Positions 39,224 through 47,660 of a stretch of 64,000 nucleotides of DNA are shown one piece after another (the first letter of the stretch is position 1; every line of letters starts with the position of its first letter). This DNA is from CAVZYN01 sp963779515. Lineage in GTDB: Bacteria; Pseudomonadota; Alphaproteobacteria; Rhizobiales; Hyphomicrobiaceae. A program made the translations under genes and the position numbers. Where the stretch lies: contig CAVZYN010000017.1 in assembly GCA_963779515.1 (NCBI GenBank), positions 310,001 through 374,000 of the forward strand, read 5' to 3'. The notes beneath the pieces are model-generated. The model did no database searches. It was not told the DNA's origin and saw only the letters and a list, made by a program, of their open reading frames with translations.

Positions 39224-39952
39224 ATGAGTGGCGGCGCCACAAGTGACGATTCCAAACCGCTCTATGCAAAAGTGCGGGCACTGCTCATGGAGCGCATTCG
39301 CTCGGGTGCGTGGCGCCCCGGGCAACTCATTCCCAATGAGTTCGAAATCGCCGCGGAATTCGGTGTGAGCCAAGGTACGGCGCGCAAGGCACTGGACGCA
39401 CTGGCGGCTGAGGGACTCGTCGTCCGGCGGCAAGGGCGGGGCACGTTCGTCGTCGAACATACCCCTGCGAACATGCTGTTCCGGTTTTTCAACTTCTACA
39501 CGGACGATGGGCGCCAGATCGAACCCGACAGCATCGATGTCCGGCACCAGATCGTGCGCGCGACCAAGGCCGAACGGCAGGCCCTCGAACTCGATCGGGA
39601 TGCGAAGGTGATCCGTATTGAGCGGACGCGCACATGGCTGGAGCGTCCGATCATCTCAGAAACCATCAGCTTGCCGGATGATCTGTTTCCGGCGCTTGGC
39701 GACCGGGCGGAGATCCCCAACACGCTGTATGATCTGTTTCACAAAGAGTTTTCAGTTCTAGTGGTGCGCGCGGATGAGCGCATCACCGCGATCGCGGCGG
39801 ATGCGTCGCTGGCCGCTGTGTTGTCGGTTCCCGAAGGCAGCCCGTTGCTGAAGGTGGATCGGACCGCTTTTGCGCTCGACGACCGGCCGCTCGAGTGGCG
39901 CGTCAGCATCTGCATGCTCGACAATGCCCACTATTTCGCGCGCCTCAAGTGA
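39224..39952 (+). CDS. GntR family transcriptional regulator, HutC/UTRA subfamily
   Basis: 242-aa regulator. The N-terminal winged helix-turn-helix (KVRALLMERIRSGAWRPGQLIPNEFEIAAEFGVSQGTARKAL, about residues 15-56) is followed by the wing LVVRRQGRGTFVVEH. A C-terminal UTRA effector domain (about 95-240) follows, with VIRIERTRTWLERPIISETISLPDDLFP and a closing VSICMLDNAHYFARLK. UTRA domains bind small metabolites and usually relieve repression. It is transcribed divergently from suyA with a palindrome in between, so it probably represses suyAB-slcC-comC and senses sulfolactate or a downstream product. It may equally control the binding-protein genes on its own strand. Confidence 0.9.
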   Translation: MSGGATSDDSKPLYAKVRALLMERIRSGAWRPGQLIPNEFEIAAEFGVSQGTARKALDALAAEGLVVRRQGRGTFVVEHTPANMLFRFFNFYTDDGRQIEPDSIDVRHQIVRATKAERQALELDRDAKVIRIERTRTWLERPIISETISLPDDLFPALGDRAEIPNTLYDLFHKEFSVLVVRADERITAIAADASLAAVLSVPEGSPLLKVDRTAFALDDRPLEWRVSICMLDNAHYFARLK

Positions 39953-39963
39953 CTCTTTATGTT

Positions 39964-39995
39964 TGCGCGCGGCCGCCCCACCAACCCCGCGCGCG
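39964..39995 (+). repeat. dispersed palindromic element, copy E
   Basis: GCGCGCGG (39965-39972), spacer CCGCCCCACCAACC, CCGCGCGC (39987-39994). It begins 12 nt after the gntR-type gene stop. Same spacer as copies B and C. Confidence 0.85.
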
Positions 39996-40066
39996 CTTGT
40001 ATGACAGGTTCAACAAACCACCCGGTTGCCCTATAGAGGGCTCCTCACAGGTCCAGGGAGATCAGA

Positions 40067-41062
40067 ATGGCTTCGATTCAATTCCGGTGCATGGCGCTTT
40101 TGGGGGTGCTGTGGCTCGCCGTTACGCCGGCTGCACCCGCCCAAGCGCAATCGTATCCGGTCAAGCCGATCACGCTCGTCATTCCGTTCGCCGCCGGCGG
40201 GCCATCGGACACGATCGGCCGGCTTGTTGGCGCAAAAATGAGTGAAAAGCTCGGCCAGACGATCGTCGTCGAGAACATCGCGGGCGCCGGCGGCACCGTC
40301 GCGGCCAGTCGCGTCGCCAAACTGCCGGCTGATGGATATACCCTGCTGCTGCATCATATCGCGTTGCCGCTCGGCGCCGCGCTCTACAAGAACCTGACGT
40401 ATGATGCGGCCACAGCTTTCGAGCCGCTCGGCATGATCAACTATGGACCCTATGTGTTGACGACGAAGCTCGGCTACGCCGCCAATTCGCCGAAGGAGCT
40501 GTTCGACAGCTTCAAAGCCAATGCAGAAAAGACGACGTTTGCGCATGCCGGGATCGGCTCCGGTTCGCATATGTGCGGTTTGATGCTGATGCAGGCGCTG
40601 GGGTTCAAATCGAACTTCGTCGCGTACAGGGGGACGGGTCCGGCGTTGAATGATGTGGTCGCCGGGCATGTCGATGTGCTGTGCGATCAAACGACGAATA
40701 CGTTTCCGCAAATCGAGAGCAAGAAAATCAAGCCGTTCGCAATCACATCGGCGGAACGCTCGCCCAAGTTCCCCGACATTCCGACAATGGCGGAGGTGGG
40801 GCTCAAGGACCTCGATCTATCGGTCTGGCACGCGCTCTATGCGCCGAAGGGATTGCCTGCGGACGTGAAGGGCAAGCTGGTCGAGGCCTTGCAGCACGCG
40901 CTGTCGGACAAAGATGTCGCGGCGCGTTTCGACCAGCTCGGCACGTCCTTGTTTGCGGCAGCCCAGCGTAGTACAGACGCCCATAACGCCAAGCTGCAAT
41001 CCGAGTTGAAGCGGATGCGCGAGGTCGTGGCAAAGGCCGGGGTCGAAGCGGCGGCGAACTGA
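40067..41062 (+). CDS. TctC/Bug family tripartite tricarboxylate transporter substrate-binding protein
   Basis: 331-aa periplasmic binding protein with a signal peptide (cleavage about residue 28, PAQAQS). The Bug-family core is YPVKPITLVIPFAAGGPSDTIGRL, the phosphate-like/carboxylate loop ENIAGAGGTVAASRVAKLPADGYTLL, and FVAYRGTGPALNDVVAGHVDVLCD. A CAGGGAG lies upstream of the ATG. Such proteins capture carboxylates for TctAB permeases. No tctA or tctB gene is present here, so it is an orphan receptor or works with a distant permease. Next to the sulfolactate genes, an organosulfonate or hydroxyacid ligand is plausible. Confidence 0.9.
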   Translation: MASIQFRCMALLGVLWLAVTPAAPAQAQSYPVKPITLVIPFAAGGPSDTIGRLVGAKMSEKLGQTIVVENIAGAGGTVAASRVAKLPADGYTLLLHHIALPLGAALYKNLTYDAATAFEPLGMINYGPYVLTTKLGYAANSPKELFDSFKANAEKTTFAHAGIGSGSHMCGLMLMQALGFKSNFVAYRGTGPALNDVVAGHVDVLCDQTTNTFPQIESKKIKPFAITSAERSPKFPDIPTMAEVGLKDLDLSVWHALYAPKGLPADVKGKLVEALQHALSDKDVAARFDQLGTSLFAAAQRSTDAHNAKLQSELKRMREVVAKAGVEAAAN

Positions 41063-41093
41063 CACGAAAATAAAACATCAGGGAGGACTGCGA

Positions 41094-42086
41094 ATGAAAC
41101 GACATAAATTGGGTGTGATCTCGGCACTTGCACTCGGTGCGTTGACGGCACCGACACTTGCCTTGGCGCAGGCGTATCCGAACAAGCCGGTGAATGTGAT
41201 CGTGGTGTTCGCGGCCGGCGGACCCTCCGACACGATCGCGCGGCTGCTGTCAGATCATCTCGGGCGGCAGTTCGGGCAACAGCTCGTGGTCGAGAACGTG
41301 GCGGGTGCCGGCGGGACGATTGGAACCGATCGCGTCGCGAAGGCCGCACCCGACGGCTACACGATCTTGACGCATCACAGCGGATTGACGGCAGCGCCAG
41401 CGCTCTATGCCAATCTCAAGTACGACGCGAAGACGGCGTTCGAACCATTGGGTCTGATCAACACCGGACCGATGGTGATGCTGTCGAAGAAGGACCTGCC
41501 GACGAAGGATATGAAGGAGCTGGTCGCCTATCTGAAGGACAAGGGCGACAAAGCGACGATCGGATTCGCGGGCGTCGGCTCCAACTCGTACGTGTGCGCC
41601 ACGGTGCTGCAGCAGCTGATCGGTGCGAAACTGTCGATGGTTGCTTATCGCGGCACGGGTCCGGCGATGAATGATCTCGTCGGCGGGCAGATCGACGTGC
41701 TGTGCGATCAAGCGACGACGGCGGTTCCGCAGATCCAAGGCGGGACAGTCAAGGCCTATGCGGTGACCTCGGGTGAGCGGCTTGCGAGCTTGAAGGATGT
41801 GCCGTCGAACAAGGAAGTCGGATTTCCGGGCTTCGAGGTGACGATTTGGAATGGCGCGTATGCGCCCAAGGGTACGCCGAAAGACGTGATCGAGAAGTGG
41901 AACGCGGCGATCGGCAAGTTCGTCACGGATCCGGCCATTGTCGAGCGGTTTGCGGCGACGGGTACCGTGCCGTTTCCGCAGGATAAGCGATCACCTGCGG
42001 CGCATGCGCAGCATCTGACCCAGCAGTTCGCGTTCTTCGAAAAGATGTTCGCGGCAGCGGGCGTGAAGAAGGAAGAGGCGAAGTAA
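41094..42086 (+). CDS. TctC/Bug family substrate-binding protein, paralogue
   Basis: 330-aa periplasmic binding protein with signal peptide (LALGALTAPTLALAQA). It parallels the preceding protein closely: VIVVFAAGGPSDTIARLL, ENVAGAGGTIGTDRVAKAAPDGYTIL, MVAYRGTGPAMNDLVGGQIDVLCD, indicating tandem duplication. GGGAGGA precedes the ATG and only 31 nt separate it from its neighbour, so the two are cotranscribed. The conserved Cys of VLCD and a KMSK-less C-terminus are shared. Two receptors may differ in stereoisomer or chain preference; this is inference only. Confidence 0.9.
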   Translation: MKRHKLGVISALALGALTAPTLALAQAYPNKPVNVIVVFAAGGPSDTIARLLSDHLGRQFGQQLVVENVAGAGGTIGTDRVAKAAPDGYTILTHHSGLTAAPALYANLKYDAKTAFEPLGLINTGPMVMLSKKDLPTKDMKELVAYLKDKGDKATIGFAGVGSNSYVCATVLQQLIGAKLSMVAYRGTGPAMNDLVGGQIDVLCDQATTAVPQIQGGTVKAYAVTSGERLASLKDVPSNKEVGFPGFEVTIWNGAYAPKGTPKDVIEKWNAAIGKFVTDPAIVERFAATGTVPFPQDKRSPAAHAQHLTQQFAFFEKMFAAAGVKKEEAK

Positions 42087-42114
42087 GTTCGCTTGTAATA
42101 CTCAGAGCGGTTTT

Positions 42115-42149
42115 GTGGCCGGCCCTTGTGGCCGGCCACTTTCATTTTT
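42115..42149 (+). terminator. rho-independent terminator after the TctC pair
   Basis: Stem GTGGCCGGCC / GGCCGGCCAC with loop CTTGT, then TTTCATTTTT. 28 nt after the stop. Confidence 0.88.
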
Positions 42150-42211
42150 GCCTGGGACTGTTAGCTTCTGCACGCCTTTGAGAGCGTTTGCAGACCCGAG
42201 GAGACGGAGAT

Positions 42212-43186
42212 TTGGCGAGCCTTCATGTGAAAGAGGTCGGTTCGTTTCATCTCGGTGGGCGGCAGGTGACGCTCGACGGATTGCCGGTCAAGGACGTGGT
42301 GTACTCGCCCGGGATGGCGCCTGTCACGGTTGATCCCAACGGGGATTTCCACACCGGGCAGATGTACGTCCAGTACGTCACACTCGCAGCTCCGAAGGCG
42401 AAGTATCCGCTGCTGCTGTGGCATGGCGGCGGTCTTTCGGGCGTGACGTGGGAAACAAAGCCCGACGGGCAGCCGGGGTGGCAGCAGTTTTTCCTGGCAG
42501 CAGGTCACGATGTCTATGTGCCGGATGCCGTTGAACGCGGACGCGCCTCCTGGTCACGCACGCCTGAGATCTTCGAGGGTGCGCCGAACTTTCGGTCCAA
42601 GCAGGACGCCTGGGTGCTGTTCCGGATCGGACCGGACGGCAGCTATGCCCGCGATCCGGACCAGCGCATGGCGCATCCGGGTCAAAGGTTTCCTGTTGCC
42701 GCGTTCGATGCCTTCGCACGGCAGTTCGTGCCGCGCTGGACGACAAATGATGCGGCGACGCAAGCGGCCTACAACGCACTGGTCGACAAGGTCGGGCCGT
42801 GCGTCGTGATGGTGCACAGCCAGAGCGGCAACTTCGGTTTCAACGCCGCGTTGGCTCACCCCGACAAGGTGAAAGCCATCATCGCGATCGAGCCGTCCGG
42901 TGCGCCGCAATCCGACAATCCTGTTCTCGCGACGCTGACGGGTGTGCCGCACCTGTTCGTTTGGGGCGATTTCATCGACGCGCATACGATTTGGAAAGAC
43001 AACATCGTGAAGGCGCCGAAGGCCTATGCGGAGGCGCTGCAGAAGCTCGGAACCGCGGTCGAGGTGTTGGATTTGCCGAAAGCGGGGATCGCCGGCAATT
43101 CGCATATGCTGATGATGGATAGCAATTCGGATCAGATTGCGGACCGCATTCAGGCATGGATGGTCAAGTCCGGCCTCATGAAGTAA
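42212..43186 (+). CDS. alpha/beta hydrolase fold protein (esterase-like)
   Basis: 324-aa alpha/beta hydrolase. The nucleophile elbow is VVMVHSQSGNFGFNAALAHP (HSQSG, with His replacing the usual first Gly). The oxyanion region is LLLWHGGGLSGVTWE, and a C-terminal HLFVWGDFIDAHTIW plus GNSHMLMMD provide candidate acid and His residues. The TTG at 42212 is proposed as start because AGGAGACGGAG lies directly upstream; an in-frame TTG at 42188 is possible. No signal peptide is evident. Substrate unknown. First of a run of small metabolic genes on this strand. Confidence 0.78.
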   Translation: MASLHVKEVGSFHLGGRQVTLDGLPVKDVVYSPGMAPVTVDPNGDFHTGQMYVQYVTLAAPKAKYPLLLWHGGGLSGVTWETKPDGQPGWQQFFLAAGHDVYVPDAVERGRASWSRTPEIFEGAPNFRSKQDAWVLFRIGPDGSYARDPDQRMAHPGQRFPVAAFDAFARQFVPRWTTNDAATQAAYNALVDKVGPCVVMVHSQSGNFGFNAALAHPDKVKAIIAIEPSGAPQSDNPVLATLTGVPHLFVWGDFIDAHTIWKDNIVKAPKAYAEALQKLGTAVEVLDLPKAGIAGNSHMLMMDSNSDQIADRIQAWMVKSGLMK

Positions 43187-43249
43187 GACCGGAAAGAGGC
43201 TGCGTTGGCGACCGTTCCGGTCCCGCGTATGATCGCAACAGGAGCCGTT

Positions 43250-43771
43250 ATGACCATTTCCATGTATCAGGCGTCGGTGCCGGTGTTCGTGCACCAGTTG
43301 AAGGCGTTGTCGGCGTGTCTCGACAAGGCCGAGGCCATGTGTAAGGCGAAGAAGATCGAAGAAACTGTCGTAACGGGCATGCGGCTGGCGCCAGACATGC
43401 TGCCGATGTCGCGACAGGTGCAGATCGCATGCGACTTCGCCAAGGGTGCTTCGGCGCGCCTCGCGGGCGTCGATATTCCCGCCTACGACGATACCGAAAA
43501 GACGTTCGGCGAATTGAGAGCGCGGATCGCCAAGACGATCGCGTATGTCCAGACGCTGACGGCGAAGCAAATCGACGGCTCCGAGGAGCGCGAGATGCAG
43601 AACCTCAAAATCGGCGGTAATCCCGTCAAGATCAAAGGCCAACCGTATCTTTTGCACTTTGCGACGCCGAACTTTTATTTTCACGTGACGATGGCGTACG
43701 CGGTTTTGCGCCACAACGGTGTCGATCTCGGCAAGCGCGATTTCATGGGGCCGGTGCCGGGCCTTTCGTAA
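43250..43771 (+). CDS. DUF1993 family protein
   Basis: 173-aa protein of the DUF1993 family, a DinB-like four-helix fold without known activity. It starts MTISMYQASVPVFVHQLKALS and shows the family segments APDMLPMSRQVQIACDFAKG, FGELRARIAKTIAYVQ and LPHF-like YLLHFATPNFYFHVTMAYAVLRHNGV. The ATG at 43250 has ACAGGAG about 9 nt upstream. Its place just before the SDR gene (20 nt) suggests a common transcript. Biochemical role unknown. Confidence 0.85.
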   Translation: MTISMYQASVPVFVHQLKALSACLDKAEAMCKAKKIEETVVTGMRLAPDMLPMSRQVQIACDFAKGASARLAGVDIPAYDDTEKTFGELRARIAKTIAYVQTLTAKQIDGSEEREMQNLKIGGNPVKIKGQPYLLHFATPNFYFHVTMAYAVLRHNGVDLGKRDFMGPVPGLS

Positions 43772-43791
43772 TCCGTCCGGTTGGTGTGGTC

Positions 43792-44562
43792 ATGACCGTC
43801 GAACTGTTTTCGCTGGCCGGCAAAACTGCATTGGTTACGGGCGCGTCGTCTGGTCTCGGGCGGCACTTCGCCCGTGTGCTTGCGCGTGCCGGCGCCAAAG
43901 TGGTGGTTGGGGCGCGACGAGCCGACCGGCTCGAAGACTTAGCGGTGGAGATCCGTAAGGACGGGGGGACCGCGCACGCCGTCGCGTTGGATGTGACCGA
44001 TCCGGGCAGTGTTGCGCGCGCGTTCGATGCCGCTGAAGCAGCGTTGGGGCCGATCACGGTGCTGGTGAACAATGCCGGCGTTCCATCGGGGTCGTGGTTT
44101 CTCAAGACCAGCGAAGAGGAGTGGCGCGCGGTCTTGAGCGTCAATCTCGATGGCGTGTTTCGTGTCGGCCAGGAAGCGGCGCGGCGCATGAAGGCGCACG
44201 GTCAAGGCGGCTCCATCATCAATGTATCGTCGATCCTCGGGTTCGCGGTGATGAAGACGCTCGCGCCCTACGCCGCGTCGAAAGCCGCCGTGATCAGTCT
44301 GACGAAGTCGATGGCGTTGGAACTGATGCAGGATCGGATTCGCGTCAATGCGATTGCGCCGGGATACTTCGAAACAGAGATCAACGAGACGTTCTGGAAG
44401 ACGCCGGCGGGCCTCAAGATGCTGGCACGCATCCCGGCGGGCCGGCTCGGCAGCCTGCCCGAACTCGACGGGCCGCTGTTGCTGCTCGCGTCGGACGCCG
44501 GGCGGTTCATGACCGGCAGTGTTGTCACCGTCGATGGCGGACACCTGTTGGCGACGGGTTGA
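43792..44562 (+). CDS. short-chain dehydrogenase/reductase
   Basis: 256-aa SDR of the classical type: TGxxxGxG as TGASSGLG (about residues 16-23), NNAG as VLVNNAG, catalytic Ser in INVSSILG, and YxxxK as YAASK. It ends SGSVVTVDGGHLLATG. ARRADRLED after beta 2 suggests NADP(H) preference. The substrate is not indicated; the following phosphotransferase and DUF6285 genes often accompany acyl-CoA metabolism genes, so a hydroxyacyl or sterol-like substrate is possible. The start at 43792 (MTVELFSLAGKTAL) is preferred to a GTG six bases upstream. Confidence 0.9.
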   Translation: MTVELFSLAGKTALVTGASSGLGRHFARVLARAGAKVVVGARRADRLEDLAVEIRKDGGTAHAVALDVTDPGSVARAFDAAEAALGPITVLVNNAGVPSGSWFLKTSEEEWRAVLSVNLDGVFRVGQEAARRMKAHGQGGSIINVSSILGFAVMKTLAPYAASKAAVISLTKSMALELMQDRIRVNAIAPGYFETEINETFWKTPAGLKMLARIPAGRLGSLPELDGPLLLLASDAGRFMTGSVVTVDGGHLLATG

Positions 44563-44565
44563 TCG

Positions 44566-45363
44566 ATGGAGGCGCCAATCGATACCACCGAGACGATCGT
44601 GCGCGCGCTTGGTGCGAAAGGCATTGCAGCAGGCGATGGGGCAGCCGGCGGGCAAGGTGGCCAACGCATCGGCCGGGCGCTGCTCGCCGATGCGTCGCTT
44701 GTCGAATTCGGGCCGGATCTGGCGCGCAGCATCGGCGCCGCGCTCGGCAAGGTGCATGGCATTACGCCTGCGACGGACAGAACGTTGAGTTTCCTGCCGG
44801 TGCCGCTGTTGCCGCCGGCGCGGGCCGAGATCGGGCGGTTACGGCAAGCGCTGGATCGGGTCGCCGATCCGAGGCCGGCGCTCGAATACGTGCTGTGCTG
44901 GCTCGAGGAACGGGCGCCTGCGGCGGGGCCGCTGTGTCTGGTGCACGGCGCGTTCCACGCGGACAAGATCGTGGTTGCCAAGCGGACCATGACGGCGATC
45001 TCGGATTGGGGCGGCGCGCATTGGGGCGATCCGCGCGAGGACGTCGGCGCGTTCATCGCGCGATTTGCGCGGGGCGGAAACGACGACAAGGTGGCGGGCG
45101 GCCTTGCGAAGTTTGCGATCTTTCTCGAGGGGTACAATGGGACGGCGCCGCAAAAGGTGGCAGCGCCCGAGGTGCAGTATTGGGAGATCTTTGCGGCGGT
45201 TTCGGCGGGTGTGCATTCGGCCGTCCGGGGCGATCTGGCCGCATCAGCGGTTGCCAAAGATGGGGGTCGCGATGTTGCGGCATTGCTCGCGGGGTTGAGG
45301 GTTCCTGAGTTGGAGCTCGACGCGATGCTTGGGATTGAAGCCTTTGAGAAGGGCAAGCGATGA
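44566..45363 (+). CDS. degenerate aminoglycoside-phosphotransferase-like protein (probable pseudokinase)
   Basis: 265-aa protein resembling the C-terminal lobe of phosphotransferase-family (APH/choline-kinase-like) enzymes: LCLVHGAFHADKIVV and ISDWGGAHWGDPREDVGAF. In active members the first motif is HGDxxxxN; here the catalytic Asp is Ala129 and the Asn is Lys134, while the metal-binding Asp147 remains. The N-terminal lobe is very short, with no recognisable ATP-binding Lys strand (only a Gly-rich stretch at 22-35). It lies between an SDR gene (3 nt) and a DUF6285 gene (4-nt overlap). Phosphotransfer is unlikely; a scaffolding or binding role is inferred. Confidence 0.72.
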   Translation: MEAPIDTTETIVRALGAKGIAAGDGAAGGQGGQRIGRALLADASLVEFGPDLARSIGAALGKVHGITPATDRTLSFLPVPLLPPARAEIGRLRQALDRVADPRPALEYVLCWLEERAPAAGPLCLVHGAFHADKIVVAKRTMTAISDWGGAHWGDPREDVGAFIARFARGGNDDKVAGGLAKFAIFLEGYNGTAPQKVAAPEVQYWEIFAAVSAGVHSAVRGDLAASAVAKDGGRDVAALLAGLRVPELELDAMLGIEAFEKGKR

Positions 45364-45716
45364 ACAAGGTCTACGCACCCAAATCGTTGATCGCGCTGGC
45401 GGCGGCCGTGTTGCGGGATGACGTTATCGCTGATCTTGCACCTGAGAAGCGGCAGAGATGTCTGGATGCGATCTCGGCGTTGGAGATCGCGGGCCGGCAG
45501 GTGGCGGATGCAGGTGACGAGAACCTTTGGAAGCTACTCGATCGGGTTTACGACGATGGCGAAGGGTCGGCGGCGCAACTTGGCCGGGATATTCGCGCAG
45601 GCGCCGTCAATGACAAGGAGACACAGGGCTTGCGCGAGGCCCTGCGGCGGATCGTGGTGGCGGAATTGAAGGTGCGCAATCCCGCGTTTCTCGTCTCGCG
45701 GGGCGTCAAGGCGTGA
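45360..45716 (+). CDS. DUF6285 family protein
   Basis: 118-aa, mostly helical protein resembling the small DUF6285 proteins commonly encoded next to phosphotransferase-family genes and acyl-CoA dehydrogenases (recalled association). Visible: SLIALAAAVLRDDVIADLAPEKR and ALRRIVVAELKVRNPAFLVSRG at the C-terminus. The ATG overlaps the previous stop by 4 nt, so translation is coupled. Its pairing with a kinase-dead partner suggests a two-component assembly, but the function is unknown. Confidence 0.7.
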   Translation: MNKVYAPKSLIALAAAVLRDDVIADLAPEKRQRCLDAISALEIAGRQVADAGDENLWKLLDRVYDDGEGSAAQLGRDIRAGAVNDKETQGLREALRRIVVAELKVRNPAFLVSRGVKA

Positions 45717-45911
45717 TCTGTGCGTGATAACGGTGACGCCAAGTCTACCGGCGTTGCTCGAGAGGTTCTGCAGTTAGATCGCTCAAATTCTTGGTAATTC
45801 CTGCTTTCGTGGTGGATTGGAGCGCGGCGCGCCTATGTTCTGCTGGCGCCGTGTTGGCCAGAATGATATCGGGCGAGCGCACATCGCACCTCGCCACCGG
45901 GAAATTCAGAA

Positions 45912-46565
45912 ATGAAGTCGATCTGGGATGCCGTCGGGCGCTTCTTCGGCCCGTCGCACAACGACCGTTTGCAAGAGCTGCTCAAGGATCTTGCGCGAAT
46001 CATGGTCAGCAGCTCCGAGCACCTGACCAAGACACTCGGGAAAGATCTGGCTGGTACCATCGATTTCGAGCGGAAAGCGGATCGGGTGGTCGATGAGATC
46101 CACGAGTTGCTCGATAACTCCTTCATCATGCGTTTCGATATCAGCGACATGATGAAACTGTCGGATGAACTCGATAACGTCGTCGACGGCATGCGCAAAG
46201 TCGCGATGCACAGCGACATTTTCAAGGCACAGCTCAACGATCTCAGGCCGGATGCGCGCGAACTGCTGGTGATCAGCGAGCGCATGGTGAAGAAACTCGT
46301 TCAGCTAATCGAAAACCTCGGCGATCGACGGCTGAAATTGAGCGAAGTGCGGGTCGTGGTGCGTGAGCTCGACGATATGGAGTCGGAAGCAGACGCGGTG
46401 CATGCCGCCGCGGTGAGACGCCTCGTGACCGAATACAGTCCCCCTGGTGCCAACCGTCTCGAGTACCTCGCGTGGGACAAACTCTATCAGCTGCTGGAAG
46501 ATACGACGGATCACTGCAACCACTGTGGCAATCTAATCCTGTCGCTGGCGCGCAAGGAGGCGTGA
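45912..46565 (+). CDS. DUF47 / PhoU-like Pit accessory protein
   Basis: 217-aa helical-bundle protein of the DUF47 (TIGR00153) family, distant relatives of PhoU. It starts MKSIWDAVGRFFGPSHNDRLQELL and shows the acidic metal-binding patterns IDFERKADRVVDEIHELL and VVRELDDMESEADAVHAAAV, plus the end YLAWDKLYQLLEDTTDHCNHCGNLIL. It is thought to regulate the low-affinity phosphate permease encoded next. The stop and the pit start share one base (TGATG), so the two are translationally coupled. Confidence 0.92.
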   Translation: MKSIWDAVGRFFGPSHNDRLQELLKDLARIMVSSSEHLTKTLGKDLAGTIDFERKADRVVDEIHELLDNSFIMRFDISDMMKLSDELDNVVDGMRKVAMHSDIFKAQLNDLRPDARELLVISERMVKKLVQLIENLGDRRLKLSEVRVVVRELDDMESEADAVHAAAVRRLVTEYSPPGANRLEYLAWDKLYQLLEDTTDHCNHCGNLILSLARKEA

Positions 46566-47557
46566 TGAGCGGGATTACGCTGGCACTCATCGTGGCGGTG
46601 ACGTGCGTTCTGATCGCCGAATTCATCAACGGCTGGACCGACGCACCGAATGCGATCGCGACGGTGGTTTCGACGGGCGTGATGGCGCCGCGCACGGCGG
46701 TCGCGATGGCCGTCGTCATGAACACGCTTGGGGCGATGGCGGGTACGGCCGTTGCGACGACGGTCGGCAAGGGGATCGTCGAGTCCGCCTATTTGACGTT
46801 GCCGGCGATCACGGCGGCGATGATCAGCATCATCGCCTGGGGTGGAATGGCGGCGAAGTATGGCATTCCGGTCTCGAAGTCGCATGCCTTGCTGGCGGGG
46901 CTTGCGGGTGCGGGGTTTGCGGGTGGCGGCCTCGGCGCGCTGCAGTTGTCCGGGTGGATCAAGGTCGGGATCGGCATTGTCGCCTCGATCGGGCTTGGCA
47001 TGTTGATCGCGGTCCTGCTCGGGCGCGCGGTCATCGCAATCGCGGGCGATAAGAAGCCGACGTCGACCAAGCGCGTGTTCGACCGGCTGCAGATCGTGTC
47101 GGCCGGATTCATGGCGTTCAATCACGGCATGAATGACGGCCAAAAATTTATCGGTGTTCTGGCGCTGACGCTGGTCGCGGGGGGCGTGACCAAATCGTTC
47201 GAGATCCCTGTCTGGGTGATCATCGTCTGTGCGCTGGTGATGGGGCTCGGGACGAGTTTTGGCGGATGGCGCATCATCGAGACGGTCGGCTCCAAGATGA
47301 CGCGGATCGTCTCGTGGCAAGGCTTCGTCGCCGAGGCCGCTGCATCGACAACCATCTTGGGGGCGTCGATTTTCGGGATCCCGCTCTCGACCACGCATAC
47401 GATCACGTCGTCCATCGTCGGTGTCGGCGCGTCACGGCGGATTGCGGACGTCCGGTGGGGGGTGTTGAAGCGGATCGTGCTGGCGTGGTGCGCGACGTTT
47501 CCGTTCTGCGCACTGCTTGCCTACGTCTCAGCGCTGATCGCCAACCGGGTTTTCTGA
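46565..47557 (+). CDS. pit: low-affinity inorganic phosphate transporter, Pit family
   Basis: 330-aa integral membrane protein with about ten hydrophobic segments. It has the two inverted Pit signatures: FINGWTDAPNAIATVVSTGVMAPRTA near the N-terminus (in place of the usual NGxxDxxN) and FMAFNHGMNDGQKFIGVLAL in the middle, with SKSHALLAGL and STTHTITSSIVG loops. It imports phosphate (as metal-phosphate) with protons. CAAGGAGGCGTG precedes the ATG, the strongest ribosome binding site of the area. It ends at a perfect hairpin shared with prfB. Confidence 0.95.
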   Translation: MSGITLALIVAVTCVLIAEFINGWTDAPNAIATVVSTGVMAPRTAVAMAVVMNTLGAMAGTAVATTVGKGIVESAYLTLPAITAAMISIIAWGGMAAKYGIPVSKSHALLAGLAGAGFAGGGLGALQLSGWIKVGIGIVASIGLGMLIAVLLGRAVIAIAGDKKPTSTKRVFDRLQIVSAGFMAFNHGMNDGQKFIGVLALTLVAGGVTKSFEIPVWVIIVCALVMGLGTSFGGWRIIETVGSKMTRIVSWQGFVAEAAASTTILGASIFGIPLSTTHTITSSIVGVGASRRIADVRWGVLKRIVLAWCATFPFCALLAYVSALIANRVF

Positions 47558-47569
47558 TTGAGGGTGCTG

Positions 47570-47599
47570 CCGGCGAAAATTATGCGCAATTTTCGCCGG
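47570..47599. terminator. bidirectional terminator between pit and prfB
   Basis: 12-bp perfect stem CCGGCGAAAATT / AATTTTCGCCGG around ATGCGC, between convergent genes. The A/T-rich inner part serves both directions less strongly than a classical T tract. Confidence 0.65.
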
Positions 47600-47660
47600 T
47601 GCCAGCCCATGGCGAACACGTCCAACAGCACGATGGAATCGCACCAATTTTCGTGGGGGC

